Positions 11,102 to 24,553 of a stretch of DNA of 64,000 bases are shown in pieces. Within the stretch, counting starts at the first letter, position 1. Each line of letters starts with the position of its first letter. The DNA is taken from assembly GCA_038501785.1 (NCBI GenBank), contig JBAMJR010000350.1, forward strand, positions 2,304,501 through 2,368,500. The letters run 5' to 3'. The notes under the pieces are model-generated. The model did not search any database. It was not told where the DNA came from and saw nothing but the letters and a program-made list of their open reading frames with translations. The stretch is from Myoxocephalus aenaeus. Its lineage: Eukaryota > Chordata > Actinopteri > Perciformes > Cottidae. The translations under genes and the position numbers were made by a program.

Positions 11102-13429
11102 AGTCTGCACCAATTTGGCAATTTTTTTAAATTTATTTTTTATTATTATTCAAATCTCTTGTGAAAACATACCTGTGGACGAACTGTTTTGGTGCTTGAA
11201 ATTGGTTTACCAAAGGTCTTAGATTCACAAAAACAGTGGGATATATCAATACAATGGTAGCTAAATGTAAATAAATGTCTAATACTAAATTCTGTATTAT
11301 TGTTTTTTGAGTAGAAGTGTCGTCTGTCACTACTTTCATCACAATGAGAAAGGGACTGAGGAATGACTTCATACTACAGATCAAGCTTCATGGGGTGTGT
11401 GCAAATGAAAAATGAACCGTAGAACAGTTTTTGTTTTCAAACAAAAATATATATTTGAGTCAAAATATGTACTATTTAGAAAAATAAACTATTTACTATG
11501 TTTACACCATGTTTCAGTTTCAGTTTCAGTTTTTCAAGAACAGTTTTCAGAACAAGAACAGCATGTACTCTGTATGTACTGTATGTGTGTACTATGTACT
11601 CTTTACCAGCGCATGGTCGGGTGTTGCGTCGCGCAGAGTAATACTGAACAGCTGGTCTGATTTGATCTGTCGTCTCTGACTGAAAACTGCAGGTTTTTTT
11701 TGCAGTGTAAGGTGTGTGGGTCCTTAGTGATTTCCTGAATGTTCATTGGTTAGTTTCACACAAATTGTCGACGGACACACAAAAGCAAATCACAGTAAAA
11801 GGCGGAGCTCGACACAAACGTCACAGGCTCAGAGCTCGCTGTGTGATTCACGTACCATATTTCTGTGCCGTTTTATCGCGGAGATGTTATTAATAAAAAC
11901 ATCGCACCACGCTTCGAAGCGGTCGCGGACCCAAAGGCGTTAAAGAAGCGCAGAGCAAAGGAACCCAAAATAGAGAAAGCAAAACACAGATAATTGGCAG
12001 GTTTTGCACCATAAACCTTTGGTGCCTTTTCACTTGGGGGACATTGTTTTCCGAACGTTCACAAAACGTCCATCAACCGGATCATTGCAATGTTTCCGGA
12101 GTTTACATTTTCATTCTTTGTAGTTCACCTGGTTTCCACACAGACAGCAGAAATGACTGCACGCTCGCTGGACGTTATTTTCCGAAAAACATCACAGAAC
12201 GTTGATGGATGTTGTTTTTAAGAACAGTCACAGTACGTTGTCCTTCCCTTTTCAGAGCCGGAGGTTGCCGTCTGAGTGGGCTTGACCACACAGGCGCACA
12301 CCCAGAATACAGGAAACCTTTTGGCTCAGCACCGTAAACAGTTCGGCATTATTGAAAAGTATTTAAAAGTAACCATATATAACATTCAGTGGACTCAAAT
12401 GACAAATAAATGGAGGGAAACGATATCCTCATCCCCACAAGTGCAACACAAGGATGGATTTGTGCATAAGAGTAGTGATCCATGTGAATGCCCATGTGTG
12501 TGTGTCATAGTGCAGATGTTTGTGTTCAGGCTATATTCCCGTGGATGAGTGTGACACAGTGATCATGGTCTGAATGATAAACGCTGGTTTCTGTCAACTC
12601 ACATTAACTTCTCTAATACGTCATTTATCAGCTCTACCACACTAGGTCACTGGTTTCTAATTAGTTGTAAATTGCACACCAGATTTGACTTCATCCCTCA
12701 AATTGTGACTCACTTAATGGAAAGGGGAAAGTTGAGCTTAATGAAGCAAATCAATTGAGAAAACAAGTGTGTTTTTGTTGTTGCTTATGACCTGTGGTGT
12801 GTGGCTGCAAAAACTAGGACAATAAAAAGAAGGTTTTATAGAAATTGATGTCAAGGCCATGGATAGATGCCACAGTAATTGGGACTTCATGCAGGAATAG
12901 TAGCTTTTGTATGTGTGAGCTCAGCATGAAGTCCAACGCTTTCCCCAATTAATTTATATTATAAGGTAATAGACACTTTTTTTTTTTAGCTGTAATTGAC
13001 GACTGTGAAACTCAGATTCCTCTTTAATTTTGTGAGATGTTCCGACTGAGCACTGCAACCCCTATTGGAATAGACCCCCCATATCATTTTATAATACGAT
13101 GTATGTAGGGAAGTCTAACATTTAATTGGAAGACTTAAAAAATAAGTAATTAAGAAACAATGAATCATGATTAAAATGCTATCTTAAATAGTAGTCCATT
13201 TCAATTGTTTGAGCAGTTCGTGGTGGATTCAAAACAGTAGGCAGTGGGATAAATGTTTATTGCTACATTTATCGCGATACATACATGTGATGTGATCTCA
13301 CAGTCTAACTCAGACATTATGAAAATGTCCATCTTTTCATTTATTTTATTGTACTGGTTGTCACAAACTGTCAGCACAATCACTTGCCATACTAAGGGTT
13401 TGCAGAGGCAATGCTGCAGGCCAGCACGT
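11102..13429. other. No gene recognised
   Basis: AT-rich spacer. AACGTT-containing sequence recurs at 12050-12240 (for example CCATCAACCGG against GTTGATGGATG), a weak inverted relation. Nothing here is assignable. Confidence 0.45.
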
Positions 13430-13595
13430 AGTGAATACTTGGAGTTGGATGAGAAGATTGTTCACTCATGTCTGTCCATTCCATTAGAAGCTACAGCCAA
13501 TAGCCGGTTAGCTTACCATAAAGTGGGAAACAGCTAAGCCTCTGTCTGAAGGTAACACAATCCTCATATCCACCACCTGTAAGGCTCAGCATTAT
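13430..13595 (+). repeat. Degenerate copy of a common teleost dispersed repeat
   Basis: The order GAGTTGGATGAGAAGATTG, CTCATGTCTG, AGCTACAGCCAATAGC, CGGTTAGCTTACCATAAAG, GGGAAACAGCTAAGCCTCTG, AAGGTAACACAATCC matches from memory a repeat seen throughout fish genomes. It is non-coding, and its class is uncertain to me. One short block of it also makes up the palindrome at 60694-60757. Confidence 0.65.
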
Positions 13596-13599
13596 TTAA

Positions 13600-16304
13600 A
13601 GGGTTCATTTGTAAAACACATTTCCCTTTTTTGTGTGCAATCCATGGAATATCAATAACATTGGTGTTGTTTTTTCACTTTAAGAATGGCTTTGAACAGT
13701 TTTCGCAAATGAACCAAACAAGATATGACATTAATTTGTGAGCTTAAGAGGTGCTTACGTTTCTTAAAGTGCATTGTACTGTGCCATATTTACAACCATA
13801 AAGGTAATACAAGTATATAAAGGGAATAGGAATGAAAAACATGAATTTGAATGAAAAAAGCTGGGAATAAACAAATAAGATTATCAATGCAATGCTCTAG
13901 CTGACAAAAGCCATGAAGCACATGCAATGAGTCATATAAATCCTCTGCAATTTCTTGGTCCATTAATCTGTGCGTCAGTATCAAATTGCACTGATGTGAT
14001 GTGATATAAGCACGGAGTCAAGTCAATGTCTCTGATGTCTGCTTCTCCAATAGAAAATGACATGTTTGAGTGGTTCTCTGTGGCTCAAAGCATATGGGCC
14101 TGCCAACAGAGGACGAGAGAGAGTAGGAGATCATTTCATATGCAGGTAGACAAATCCAGACAGACAACAATTAAGAGACTACGGCAGTTACCAAGATTAA
14201 GAAATACATTAAGAGTAGAAGACAAGAATAAGGGAGAAGGGAAAGGAAATCAAGACACTGAAGATGACACTGCTGAGGGGAGAAAAGTGAGATGTGGTCA
14301 TCATTAACATGGACAAACTGGGCCTTTACTGGGGAAATTATAAAAGACTAAAACAAGGACTAACATAGAAAGCACATAAAGAAAGACATTTTTAGGAAAA
14401 TTGGAGGAGAAACTAAATATGAGAGGACTGTAAATAAGTATATAATATGAAAAAAGACGGACAGATAGAGGATAAAAACAGAAGAAGAGAGGCAGGAAAG
14501 TCGGAAGCGAGAGGAAATGACACACTTGACATTTACCTTCCATATTCTTCAGTAAACAAGAGATGGAGGGATGATCAGGGGAGAGAAAGGGTGAATGAAT
14601 ATGGGACCGTTGCTGTGCAGCTGTATACATATTGGATATGTGCCGGACTTCAGAATCCGTCCACTCCTGTCCCCAGCAGAGGGTCGGTCCTCGCACTTGT
14701 TTCGCAATAATTATGCGACACAAACAATTACTTGGCTGGGAAGAATCCTTCGAAGTGGTCATATGTTTAACTTCTTGGAATGCCCACATCTGAAATAATC
14801 TCTATATATGCAATGAAACCAATCATTGGTCTCATTCCAGATTCCTGCCTGTGATATTGTATGTGTCCAACTGCTGTGTGATGAGGGCCCCTCATAACAC
14901 AGGGCTCTGGATAAGAGCCTGAATTTGCTCGTCCTCCTCAAGCGTGACCTGCAAGAAGTCACCACGGCATCAAACTTCTAGCTGGACCATAACTTTACTG
15001 TCAGAAATGCATATCCAGACCAGAATGATGTAACAGAAGATTTGCGGGGAAATCATTTCAAAATGTATTGATGTTTTTTCCACGCCCAAGGCCAACATCT
15101 TCTAAATGGTTCAGGTTCATGGATGCATGGAGAGAACTGAATGCAGCATTGGAGGCCGGGCTCCATTCATTCTAATGAAAGTTGTTTAGTTGCTCATGAA
15201 GCAAGAATGTTTGTCTTTAGAGTATAAAAGTATCTTCCAAATCCAGATCCTGAGCACAGGGCTGAGCATAGGTCAGCTTAGCGTCCCCTTCCTGTAGCTT
15301 CATATTTCCCATACAGATGAAAGAGGGGCGTTGAGTTTTGTTTTTCTTTTCCATGTTTAATTCCTGCATTGGGTATATGACTAAAATGGTATGGCAGGTA
15401 TCCGTAGATGGCGCATTATTCTCTTGAAAAAAGCCAGAGGACATACAAACTAAATGAACCAGCGAGTGTAACCGATAGACTGAAGGTGGAACCAGCAAAA
15501 GCCATAAACCAAGCTCCACAATGCCGAGGAGGGATTGTGTTTATCTGTAAACTCATATCTCATATTCATGGTCTACTTTATTGCCTTTGTGCAAGCCCTG
15601 TAAAGAACAAGTCAAGTATGACATACATTATGACGAAACAACGGCTGAATATCCTGGAAACAATTTAGATTTTGCTGGCAAAATACATGTATTCAAATGA
15701 AGATTTTAATTTACGTCCACTTGCGTACCCTTCGCGCACCAAGCGCTGGCCATGATGTCCTTTTCTGGAAACGCAAGCTTTACGCAAGAGTAAACTAAGT
15801 CTTTTATCAGCCTACAGAAGGCAAAATAGCTGCTTTGACATCACGGTTTTGGGTGAGCAGACACAACATGTTATGTTTGGTTTATCCCCTTCTGTAGCGT
15901 CATAAAACATGACCCCAAAGGAAAAGGAGGTACACTAGCAAGCACTTTCTTCCTCTCTTGGTTTGAACAGTAAATACAAATAAAATAAATACAAAGTAAA
16001 TACAAATCATCATCTAATCACAATTATATAAAAGGTTAGGACTGAATTATTCATAATCTAGGTCGCATTTTCTGGTGCAGATTAAATATGGTGGAACTGT
16101 GTGTGGCTGCATATCATTATTTAGTGCTTCCTGTATGAAGCTTTATTTGTGTAACTCTGTGGGTGTGTCTAATTGGCGGTACGTGTGTGAACATGTATAT
16201 CAGTGTGTGTTGATGCGTTGTTTACCCTCCTAGGAGAGGTGACTAGTCACTGATTCAGCAGAAATGCCCAGCGTGGGATGAACTCTCGCAGCGGTCATAC
16301 AGAA
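13600..16304. other. No gene recognised
   Basis: Mostly single-copy-looking, purine-rich on the plus strand around 14380-14590, with one repeat fragment at 15117-15205. Open frames here carry no known motif. Confidence 0.45.
15117..15205 (+). repeat. Dispersed repeat related to 38494-38640
   Basis: CATGGATG..GAA, GCAGCATTGGAGGCCGGGCTCC and TAATGAAAGTTG align with CATGGATGAGAAG, CAGCGTTGGAGGCGGGGCGCC and TATGAAAGTGG at 38494-38560. The family is unnamed. Confidence 0.65.
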
Positions 16305-16317
16305 ACACACACACACC

Positions 16318-16400
<83 letters not shown>
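16305..16400. repeat. (CA)n microsatellite
   Basis: About 40 CA units after a short imperfect start (CACCTATATACAC). Confidence 0.95.
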
Positions 16401-16405
<5 letters not shown>

Positions 16406-17127
16406 TAGACCACCAAAACCTATATATCTCTGTAATTTTTTTCTCCAGCAGTCTTTCATAATTTTCACTATTTTAAAGATCATCTCACTCCCTTTAGACC
16501 TCAACTCTTTGCTCTCTCTCCCTCCACCAAACCAGACTGGCCCGAGGCGGACATGAATCTCCCATTGTGAGCGCTGTGTGTAAACGCAGTTTTTGCCTTC
16601 CGCCCTGAATGTTTGTCTTCTGTGTGTTCGGTGAATGCGGGGGTTTGAACGTGTACGCATATGGACAGTATCGAGTCCATTTCTTTTTCTATGACCAGTT
16701 CAGCAAAACTGATCAGTTACTCGTCGTGATGTATGAAGATTTATGCAATATCATTTCGATGTGGAAATACATTTCAACCCTGAACGCACAATTCCACTAA
16801 ACCTTCACAAATACTAACAGTCTGTTAGAAACTGAGCTGTACGTTCTCTCTTCCGTCTCCTTTTCCTTCACCATTCTTTGTCTCTATGTGCTGGTTCTGA
16901 TTCAGGGCTGCAGACTATGACAGCAGCATTCAATGCAGTACAATGGGTTGTATACCAGCAGTTTGTGTGGCCTATAGTAGATGACCCCTGTCCTGTGTTA
17001 GTACTGTTTAAAACAGAAGCTCTATTGCAGGAACTCCTGAGAATTTAACTGGAAAAAGGTTCTGAGTCTCGACAGCCTCTCCTGAATGTTTGAGGAAATC
17101 CTGATGATGCAGTACCTAGCTTCAAGA
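16401..17127. other. No gene recognised
   Basis: No transposon ends or coding motifs seen. Confidence 0.45.
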
Positions 17128-17240
17128 TTCTAGCTGCTTCTTCTTCTTCTTCTTCTTCTTCTTTTGGGGTTTTAAGGCGGATTGCATCCAACAAAAGGTG
17201 CATTACCGCCACCTACTGCCACTGCACCACTGACCAATCA
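17128..17240. repeat. (TTC)n plus a short dispersed repeat
   Basis: About ten TTC units, then TTTTGGGGTTTTAAGGCGG, GCATCCAACAAAAGGTGCAT and TACCGCCACCTACTG. I recall this combination of a TTC array with the GGTGCATTACCGCC block as frequent in fish. It is probably the end of a mobile element, class unknown. Confidence 0.6.
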
Positions 17241-17255
17241 CAGCGTACGTTAATG

Positions 17256-17580
17256 GTCACGCTGGGCCCTGTGGCAAAACACATGTCCATATGCTAGCAG
17301 GCAGTTAGCATGTAGTTAATACGACTTTTCTCCCATAGAGAAACAGAGGTGAAATCTGATTGGACAAAAGCTGTCCTTGACCAGCTGCAGCGCCGCACTG
17401 TGCAGCAGGCCGGAAGCTGAGGAACAGAGGAAGACAGGAGCTGTGCAATGAGAAAATAAGCTGATAGTGTACATGTAGTGTATTTGTGAAAAATAAATTG
17501 TAATCATAAAATAGCTATAACTTTGTGATTCTGTTTAGGCCAGCAGAGAAGGCTTAGCAGGCCCTGACGGCCCGCCACTG
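17256..17580. mobile_element. hAT-type MITE related to 9454-9717, left end lost
   Basis: The right end GGCCCGCCACTG at 17569-17580 matches the terminal repeat of the 9454 and 24554 elements. The interior matches 9454-9717 from CATAGAGA near 17334 through GTGTATTTGTGAAAAA. No CAGTGGCGG left end and no matching 8-bp flank are visible, so the left side is deleted or diverged. Confidence 0.7.
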
Positions 17581-19145
17581 CTTTACACTGAGCATTCACA
17601 CTAACTGATACAGGCGTTGCCGACCTGGTTGTCCATACTATCGGCTGTCGTGCAGTTAAATTCAGCATTATATAATTCTACGATTGTCGACATGGGGAGG
17701 AAGCAGCTGTTATTGAAGCGATTAATGAGCGGCGTGACCAGTGACATCATCAGCCATACAGAGCGGACGGCTGAAGTCACGGTTTGCGGCTTTGAGCAGG
17801 GTGATGGACACAAAACGGAGGACTTTCTTTTTCGTATTAATGTTTATTTTGTTATCCACAACTATTGTTCTGCATAATCCCCAACCTTTCCCCTTGTCCC
17901 TCTACTACAGGCACCCTCAACTCACTCCTCTTGACAAAAGCGAAACCTTTCATTATTCAGGGTCCATGTGGTTCCATTTTGTATAATTTTACAAAAATAC
18001 CTTTTACCTTAAATAGTCTATAGTGCTTGGCTTTATAAAATAGGATTTGGCTAATATATATATATTAACACAAGTTTCTGCAGGGCTGAGTGTGAACACC
18101 TGCTGCTAAAACACAAAAGTCATCAGGCCCAAGGCTGCACCTGCTCTCCTCAGAAAAGGTAAAATGCTTTTGGTTGCCAGTTTTTCTTCTTTTTTTCCTT
18201 CCCGTCTTTGTTTCTTTTCTCTGCCCTCGCTTTTCTCTTTTGTCTCACCTCCACATGTGTCCGAACAGCTGGGCAGAGAAGCAAACTACTCTGATACGCA
18301 CGAGCAGCTGGACATGGCGAGACAGCGGTTGTACAGCTGTGCAGTAAAAATAAAAATGTTTCTCAAAAACTTTGCATTAAATACAGTTTGAAAACTGTAT
18401 TTAATGCAAGTTGATCACGTCTTGGTCATATCCGCTAAAAGTTAGTATCCCCACTTTTTTTTACACATTTATTTTGTGACATATTTGTTGCTTACTGGCA
18501 TAGAACATGTGTCGCTGCAACTTCAGGCAATATTTTGGCCAAAACAACCGCACCAGGCTCTGAAAGAATATATATCATGATATAATGTATTCACACACTT
18601 TGTACAGGGTTGAGTTTTTAATTTTTATTTGATTGGATTTTTTAGTATCTGTTTTATCGTTAGCGGACAATTTGTGCGGCATGGAGTACGGCGACCAGAT
18701 TTTCCCGTTCGTCTGGGATTGTCCAAAATGCTGCACTGGAAGAGTAAATTTACAGTTGCGCATGGTGTAAATGTCGCTATAAAAGACTATATTAAGACTG
18801 CCAGATAGTAATATAGCATAGCACTCCTACGGTGCTTGCAGTATACTTAAGGCTCTGAAAATATGGTCACCCAAGCACAAGGTATTTATGACAAAGGACA
18901 GATTGCATTCAAGTCACCGAACAAATTCCAGCTGCTGCTTGTTTGAGTGTTGTAATGTGCTTTGATCATCTTTTCTCAGTTCAGAAAACGTAAATAATTT
19001 TCGATAAGATTCTATGATGAAGCACCGACCTTCCAAATGTATTCCGTCGATGATGTGCATCCATGTGCCTGTGTATCTCTATAGGTCTACATATGCAAAC
19101 CTGCATGTGTCTTTCCGTGTGTGTACGGATCCTAAAGGCACAATG
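17581..19145. other. No gene recognised
   Basis: Contains the perfect hairpin at 18372-18409 and a pyrimidine-rich stretch near 18180-18260; otherwise unremarkable. Confidence 0.45.
18372..18409. repeat. Perfect hairpin, 18-bp arms, 2-base loop
   Basis: TTGCATTAAATACAGTTT, then GA, then its exact reverse complement. It is not followed by a T run in the style of a bacterial terminator; context is eukaryotic non-coding DNA. Confidence 0.95.
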
Positions 19146-19160
19146 GGTGTGTGTTTGTGC

Positions 19161-19201
<41 letters not shown>

Positions 19202-19224
19202 TGTGGGTATGTGTGTGTGTGTGG
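19146..19224. repeat. (GT)n microsatellite, imperfect
   Basis: GT array broken by GTTTGTGC, GTGC and GGGT units. Confidence 0.95.
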
Positions 19225-20045
19225 GCAGAGGTTAATTTAGCCCAGCAGTGAAGAGCCCTTGATAAAGAGCAGCCTGATCCCTGTTTAATTACCTTCCGTC
19301 TACATTTCATTGGCATACACTGGGTCATAGGTGTGTGTCGCGTGTTGAATCTCGGATTTGTCTCCCGAGCACAAGGACACGCGCGAGACACGATGGCACA
19401 CTGATAATATAAATCCTTATATTCTGTAGATATTCTTCATTGTATTACTCTTCATGTCTATTAAAGTTCAGGTTAGCGAGGTCAGTATAACACAGCTATG
19501 CAGCTGTTGTGTCTATGAAATGTCCAGTTCTCAAGGGAAGTTAGTCACACGCCTGCGCACTTCAACACCCACAACTGTTTATCAGTACATTGACATTCTG
19601 GAAGCAGACTGGTCGTTGTGTTCCAGTCTTGTGAGAAAAGATGAGAACACGGGATTCTCCTCCTCTTGACAGGATAGAGCGAATCAGATGTTAGGACGAG
19701 GCGAGACGAACCTGTGACGATAAACTGTGTATGAAAGGCCCCACTTCCGTGGTGGGGCAGTTGTTCTTTGCCCAACCTGCGTGTTGGCTGTACCACTCAC
19801 TGCTTTTGCAATTGCAGCGCTTACTACTTTGCTTGTGATCATTTAGTAAATAAATATAGAGAACGAGAGAAGTTGTTGAACTGAGTTCTTCCAGGCATCC
19901 AATAATTGACACACGCTATCAACACTCAACGTCTGTGTGAGTGAGTACTTGTAGGACATTTCCCCAAGAATATTTGTGTTTTATACGTACAAGCCTGAGT
20001 GACACATGAGGCTTTACAGAGTGTGTGAACTCTGGAGTCCGATTA
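19225..20045. other. No gene recognised
   Basis: No motif or repeat end identified. Confidence 0.4.

Positions 20046-20102
<57 letters not shown>
20046..20102. repeat. (GT)n microsatellite
   Basis: About 28 GT units; about 200 bp before an inversely oriented (CA)n array. Confidence 0.95.
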
Positions 20103-20103
<1 letters not shown>

Positions 20104-20300
20104 GGGGGGGAATGAGAAGGAGGAAAAGTGAGAGAGAGAGATAGGTGAGTAATAACCGGGGCGTCCCTGCAGCGCTCACACACACAGGCATTCAAAGCAT
20201 TCTTATTTTCTATTGATGTTGAATAAAGTCGTCGTGGTGGATGGCATGAAGCGGATAAACCTGCGCTCAACTGTGAGCGTCTAGATTATACTCAAAAATT

Positions 20301-20303
<3 letters not shown>

Positions 20304-20358
<55 letters not shown>
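20304..20358. repeat. (CA)n microsatellite
   Basis: About 27 CA units, inverted partner of the (GT)n at 20046-20102. Confidence 0.95.
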
Positions 20359-20361
<3 letters not shown>

Positions 20362-22403
20362 GCTCCTCATGACTCTGAGTGTGTTGCTGACGGCGGGACC
20401 AAAATAACGTAAATTTAATTAGGCCTAATAAAACGGCTGAGTGCAGCAATCAGCGACCCATCACCGGGACGGGAAACAGGACCAGAATTAAATGACTGCA
20501 CGGGGATGTGTATTAAACAGCTAATAACATAATTACACACACAACAGCACGTCTTGTAATCGCTAAACAATACTGGCAGAATGCTAATGGTCATCCCATG
20601 CAGCTTTAACTTTACCTCTCCCTCTCTAGGTCTGCCATCACTCCGTTTCCTCTCTTCGATTCGTTCTGCAATATAGCTGTTACTGATCTATGGTCCACAG
20701 ATCTTTCTATCTATTCACGGTGTTGTCGAAACAAGGCGGCTGCCATTTTTCAATCTGTTACAAGTTCGCGATAACTCTAAATAATTGAATTATAAAACAT
20801 TTTTCCTTCTAGTGTCAAACTTTTGCATAGCGAAGGTCAAATCGTAAAATCAAGCAACAATAAACAAAATACATTTTTGACTAGATGGGGTTTACATATA
20901 ATCTAGTTGTAAATATAATCTATTCAGGCCCATTGCTTGAAAGGGCAGCAGTGCTGGTTTGTGTTTTCCCTCTGATTTTATTTCGTCTCATTTTGCCACT
21001 AAATGTCACTTACAGTCAAAGAGGTTTGTACAGACTGAAGCATGACTTGTATCTGTGTACTGTAGTTCCTGACGGTGGGAGTGTCACTATGTGTTCTGAC
21101 TACGTTCTCATGCACAATAATATTCCACTATTTCGTATATGAATGTATTCCAAATGTGATATGCCTCACGTAACCAGCATATTCCATTTAGAATTAGGTC
21201 TTATTCCGAATTGAGCATTAAGACGTATGTGGGATGTACGAATATGATTCGGGATTTTTGGTCTCAACAGGGGTTTACAGCAGGTTGCGACACACAGCCC
21301 ACACCGCCTCATGCCTTGCAGGAAGGCATGCCCCAAAGAAAAGCCCGCATTTCCATTCAGAGGGAGAAACACACCTACTTTTAAACTTAATGGATAATAC
21401 ATTGGATATCTTAACATAACTTTAGACTTTTGGATATGCGCAAAAAGGAGGTAGTTGAAGGAATGAAAGAGAGAGGCTGTGTTTGTGAGGTCAAACGGTC
21501 CCGAATATAAATGGAATACTTGTTTTCATTAGCCACGTAAACAGCTGGGTATGAAATATGTTTCATACCCAAAATAATATTTTTCAGAATAAGGGCAAAA
21601 ACTGTCATATTAAAAAATAATATTTTTCAGAATAAGGTCAAAAACTGTCATATTATCTTCATAAAAACACCGTACTATTATAGACCCATGTTGGTGACTT
21701 CATACGGGATATCTTTACTGTCTGAGCACAGTATGCCACTGGTGCTTTGCCAGTATTTCCTGCTTTTGCCCACTTCTTAGATTTCCAAACTGAAAAATGC
21801 TCCAAACCCAAAACTCCTGCATCACCTCCCGTGCATTTATTTGTGGAGTCAAATACAAAATGTATTTTCCCCTTAAGACTCCTCACAGCAGACAAAAAAC
21901 AAGTTGAATTTATTTTAGTTCTCTTTTTATTGTAATAATTATGAACTATTAAAAGACATTGCTTGCTAGATTAAGACTTCTTAAAACTTAAAACTTTTTA
22001 TCATTGGTTGTTTAATGCCGAAGTCATGGTTATCTATTAATGAAGGTGTATCAACTTCATATATATATAATTCTATGGGAAATGTTCTGGGCTTTCACAT
22101 TGCCAGAGACGTTTTTTTTCAAATGTTTTTCTGAGCCATTCAACCGTGAATAGAGATGTTCTGTAACATTTATTAAAAAGCCTGCATCTATTAAAGTGAA
22201 AGGTTTTTCTCATATCACTCTTCTTGTCTCTTTCTTCCTGTCAGTCGCTCTACCCATCACTTTCACACTCTTTTTTCCTTCCCCTCCGACTGCCTCCCTT
22301 TCTGTCCTTGAGCTGAAAATGGAGAGGTAGGCAGCAGTGAAGAGAGACAGATATTGGTTTGACACTCTGTAACATCTTTTTGTCAGGACCAAACTCATTC
22401 AGC
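20359..22403. other. No gene recognised
   Basis: Holds the small hairpin and tandem duplication at 21547-21656; the rest is unassigned AT-rich DNA. Confidence 0.45.
21547..21656. repeat. Small hairpin followed by a 43-bp tandem duplication
   Basis: GGGTATGAAA..TTTCATACCC forms 10-bp arms at about 21547-21570. Next, AATAATATTTTTCAGAATAA..GTCATATTA occurs twice in direct tandem (about 21572-21613 and 21614-21656), the copies differing by about one base (GGGC against GGTC). Confidence 0.9.
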
Positions 22404-22434
<31 letters not shown>

Positions 22435-22450
22435 GCGTGTGTGTGTGTGT
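22404..22450. repeat. (GT)n microsatellite
   Basis: GT array with two GC interruptions. Confidence 0.95.
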
Positions 22451-23483
22451 TGATGAAAAACTCAGTGAGGTGATTCAAGGCTGGAGCTGCTGAACTATCT
22501 GGCAGATTTGAATGAACATAAATGAACATGTGAACAATGGAGACGGGGAAAAGATACAACACAGGATTGATGCGGTGGGTTTACGGTTGCTAGGCAATGT
22601 AAGTCATCTTGATCGGTGGATGTAGCTTTTACTACAAGGTACCAACACCATACAGTTATATTATAACTACTTTATACTTATTAGTCATCGTTTCTTTTGA
22701 CTCACTCATCCATATAAATATGTTCTTAGTGTTGCATGTCAGAGTTTGAAAACTGGGTTTTGTTTTGTTTTGAATTGTGACCCTGGAATTGTCGATGTTC
22801 AGTAGCTTTGTTCAGCTGCATAAAGTGTTTTGTAGCTCCAGAGGGGGCTGTGTGACGGTCAATACATTGCCTCATGTGATGTCACTTGAGGCAAAACACA
22901 TTTGAAGATGAAACTAAAGCTGGAGGTGTGGAGTTAGACTGAGCTTACCAGACCCCTGAAGCCTGTTAGTTTAGCCAATGCTGATAACACACCTGAATCT
23001 CCGCCTGAACTGTTTGCAGTTGAGTTACATTGTTGGACCCAGGTTTTGGTTCCACTGCACGGTGATTTTTTAAGACACGTAAAGGCTCCAAGAGGGTTTA
23101 CTGTCATATTTTATATTCAATTGGATATAAAAGTCAATGGGTCTTAAGACGAGGGGACCAAAAGCAAAACATACTAACTAATTTCGCAATTTTAGGACTC
23201 TACATAGCATAATAACAATCTGAAAGTAATCAAATTACATTGTATCCTACATTAAGTTGGGTTTCTCAACATATAAAACGTTTCACATTAAGGAATATGA
23301 AAACCTTGCTTCATAGCTATGATAAACTACAGATTTTCTGGCTCGACTTTAAGCACATCATCATCACACTCTCAAAATCTCTTTCCATCTGTTTCTGAAC
23401 CTCATCACGTAGCGCTGGTTGTTCTGTCTTCACACTGTTTTACTCGAGAAGACAGATGAGACATTAGTGCACTCCCAGGCCAA

Positions 23484-23484
<1 letters not shown>
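22451..23484. other. No gene recognised
   Basis: No motif identified. Confidence 0.4.

Positions 23485-23564
<80 letters not shown>
23485..23564. repeat. (CA)n microsatellite
   Basis: About 40 perfect CA units. Confidence 0.95.
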
Positions 23565-23566
<2 letters not shown>

Positions 23567-23822
23567 TGTTCTTCGTATCCCCCTACTCTCCATCCGCTTT
23601 AACCCACGGCCATTGGACACAGCCATAAAGTCGGAAGCGCACAACTCCAGAACATCTCTTTTCAGCCAATCACAGTGATTTATACAGCCACGCCACGCTA
23701 TTCCTAAAGTTCCCCCTGTGTGTCTCTCTCTCATTGTTCTTTTTACACTCTCTGTCGCACCAGTTCCCCATCAGTTTACCTCCCGTTCACAAATCTTTAT
23801 TTTTAAATCACCATCCCCGAAA

Positions 23823-23827
<5 letters not shown>

Positions 23828-23861
<34 letters not shown>
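23828..23861. repeat. (CT)n microsatellite
   Basis: About 17 CT units. Confidence 0.95.
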
Positions 23862-23863
<2 letters not shown>

Positions 23864-24381
23864 CTCCCAGTTGGTTATTAATGGTTTTAATTTACCGAGA
23901 GGAAGGACCTTGGTGCCCACAGAGGCATCCCCTCTGCCCCCAGTGTGCATTTGTGTGTGAGAGAGAGGGAAAGAGAGACCCCCTGCTCATCCCCGTGTAG
24001 CCGAGCAGCAATAACGCTTTGTCTTCTTTAACTGTGCTGTTCCTTCAAGGTACCCCACATCCTTCTCCCTTCACCTCCGCCTCCTGCTCTATCGCTTTCT
24101 TAACAATCTCTTTTACTTTCCCAGACCGGGCCTTCTTCCTGGTGTCTTTCCTATTTTCAGTCCTTCTTCTCAGAAACCTGCGATGGCCCCCCTTGTATTA
24201 GCTTCGCACACCGGCCTGTCGTGACCACCTGCCCCTGTGTCTGCGCTTCCCCAGTTGGCCGGTTGTTTGACAAGGTTGCTTGTTAGCATTTGTGCTACCG
24301 CCTTTGTTGCTGGGCAACCATTGATGTGGTGTTTGTTTGCAGCGTGCGTCCCAGAGATCACCTGTCAAGGAGAGTTCAGGG

Positions 24382-24407
24382 CTGTGTGTGTGTGTGTGTG
24401 TGTGTGT
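24382..24407. repeat. (GT)n microsatellite
   Basis: About 13 GT units. Confidence 0.95.
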
Positions 24408-24553
24408 TCCCACCCCGTCTTCTGAAGCTGAAAGGACGTTGCTGGGAAACAGATGCTGGATGTTTGAAAATTGAAACAGCATAAGCAGAAGAACAGCCTT
24501 TAAGCATATTGACATGTTTCTTCACTCTTGTGACATACTATATGTGGTAATAA

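Noticed and set aside
16305..16400. CRISPR-like regular repetition
   Set aside because: Simple dinucleotide repeats with no spacers; nothing in the window has a repeat-spacer pattern, and the DNA is clearly eukaryotic.
18372..18409. Hairpin considered as a microRNA precursor
   Set aside because: Perfect 18-bp arms with a 2-base loop are too short and too regular for a pre-miRNA.
23405..23734. Cys-Val and Thr-His repeat proteins encoded by CA/GT arrays, here and at many other arrays
   Set aside because: These are translations of dinucleotide microsatellites, open in several frames on both strands by composition.
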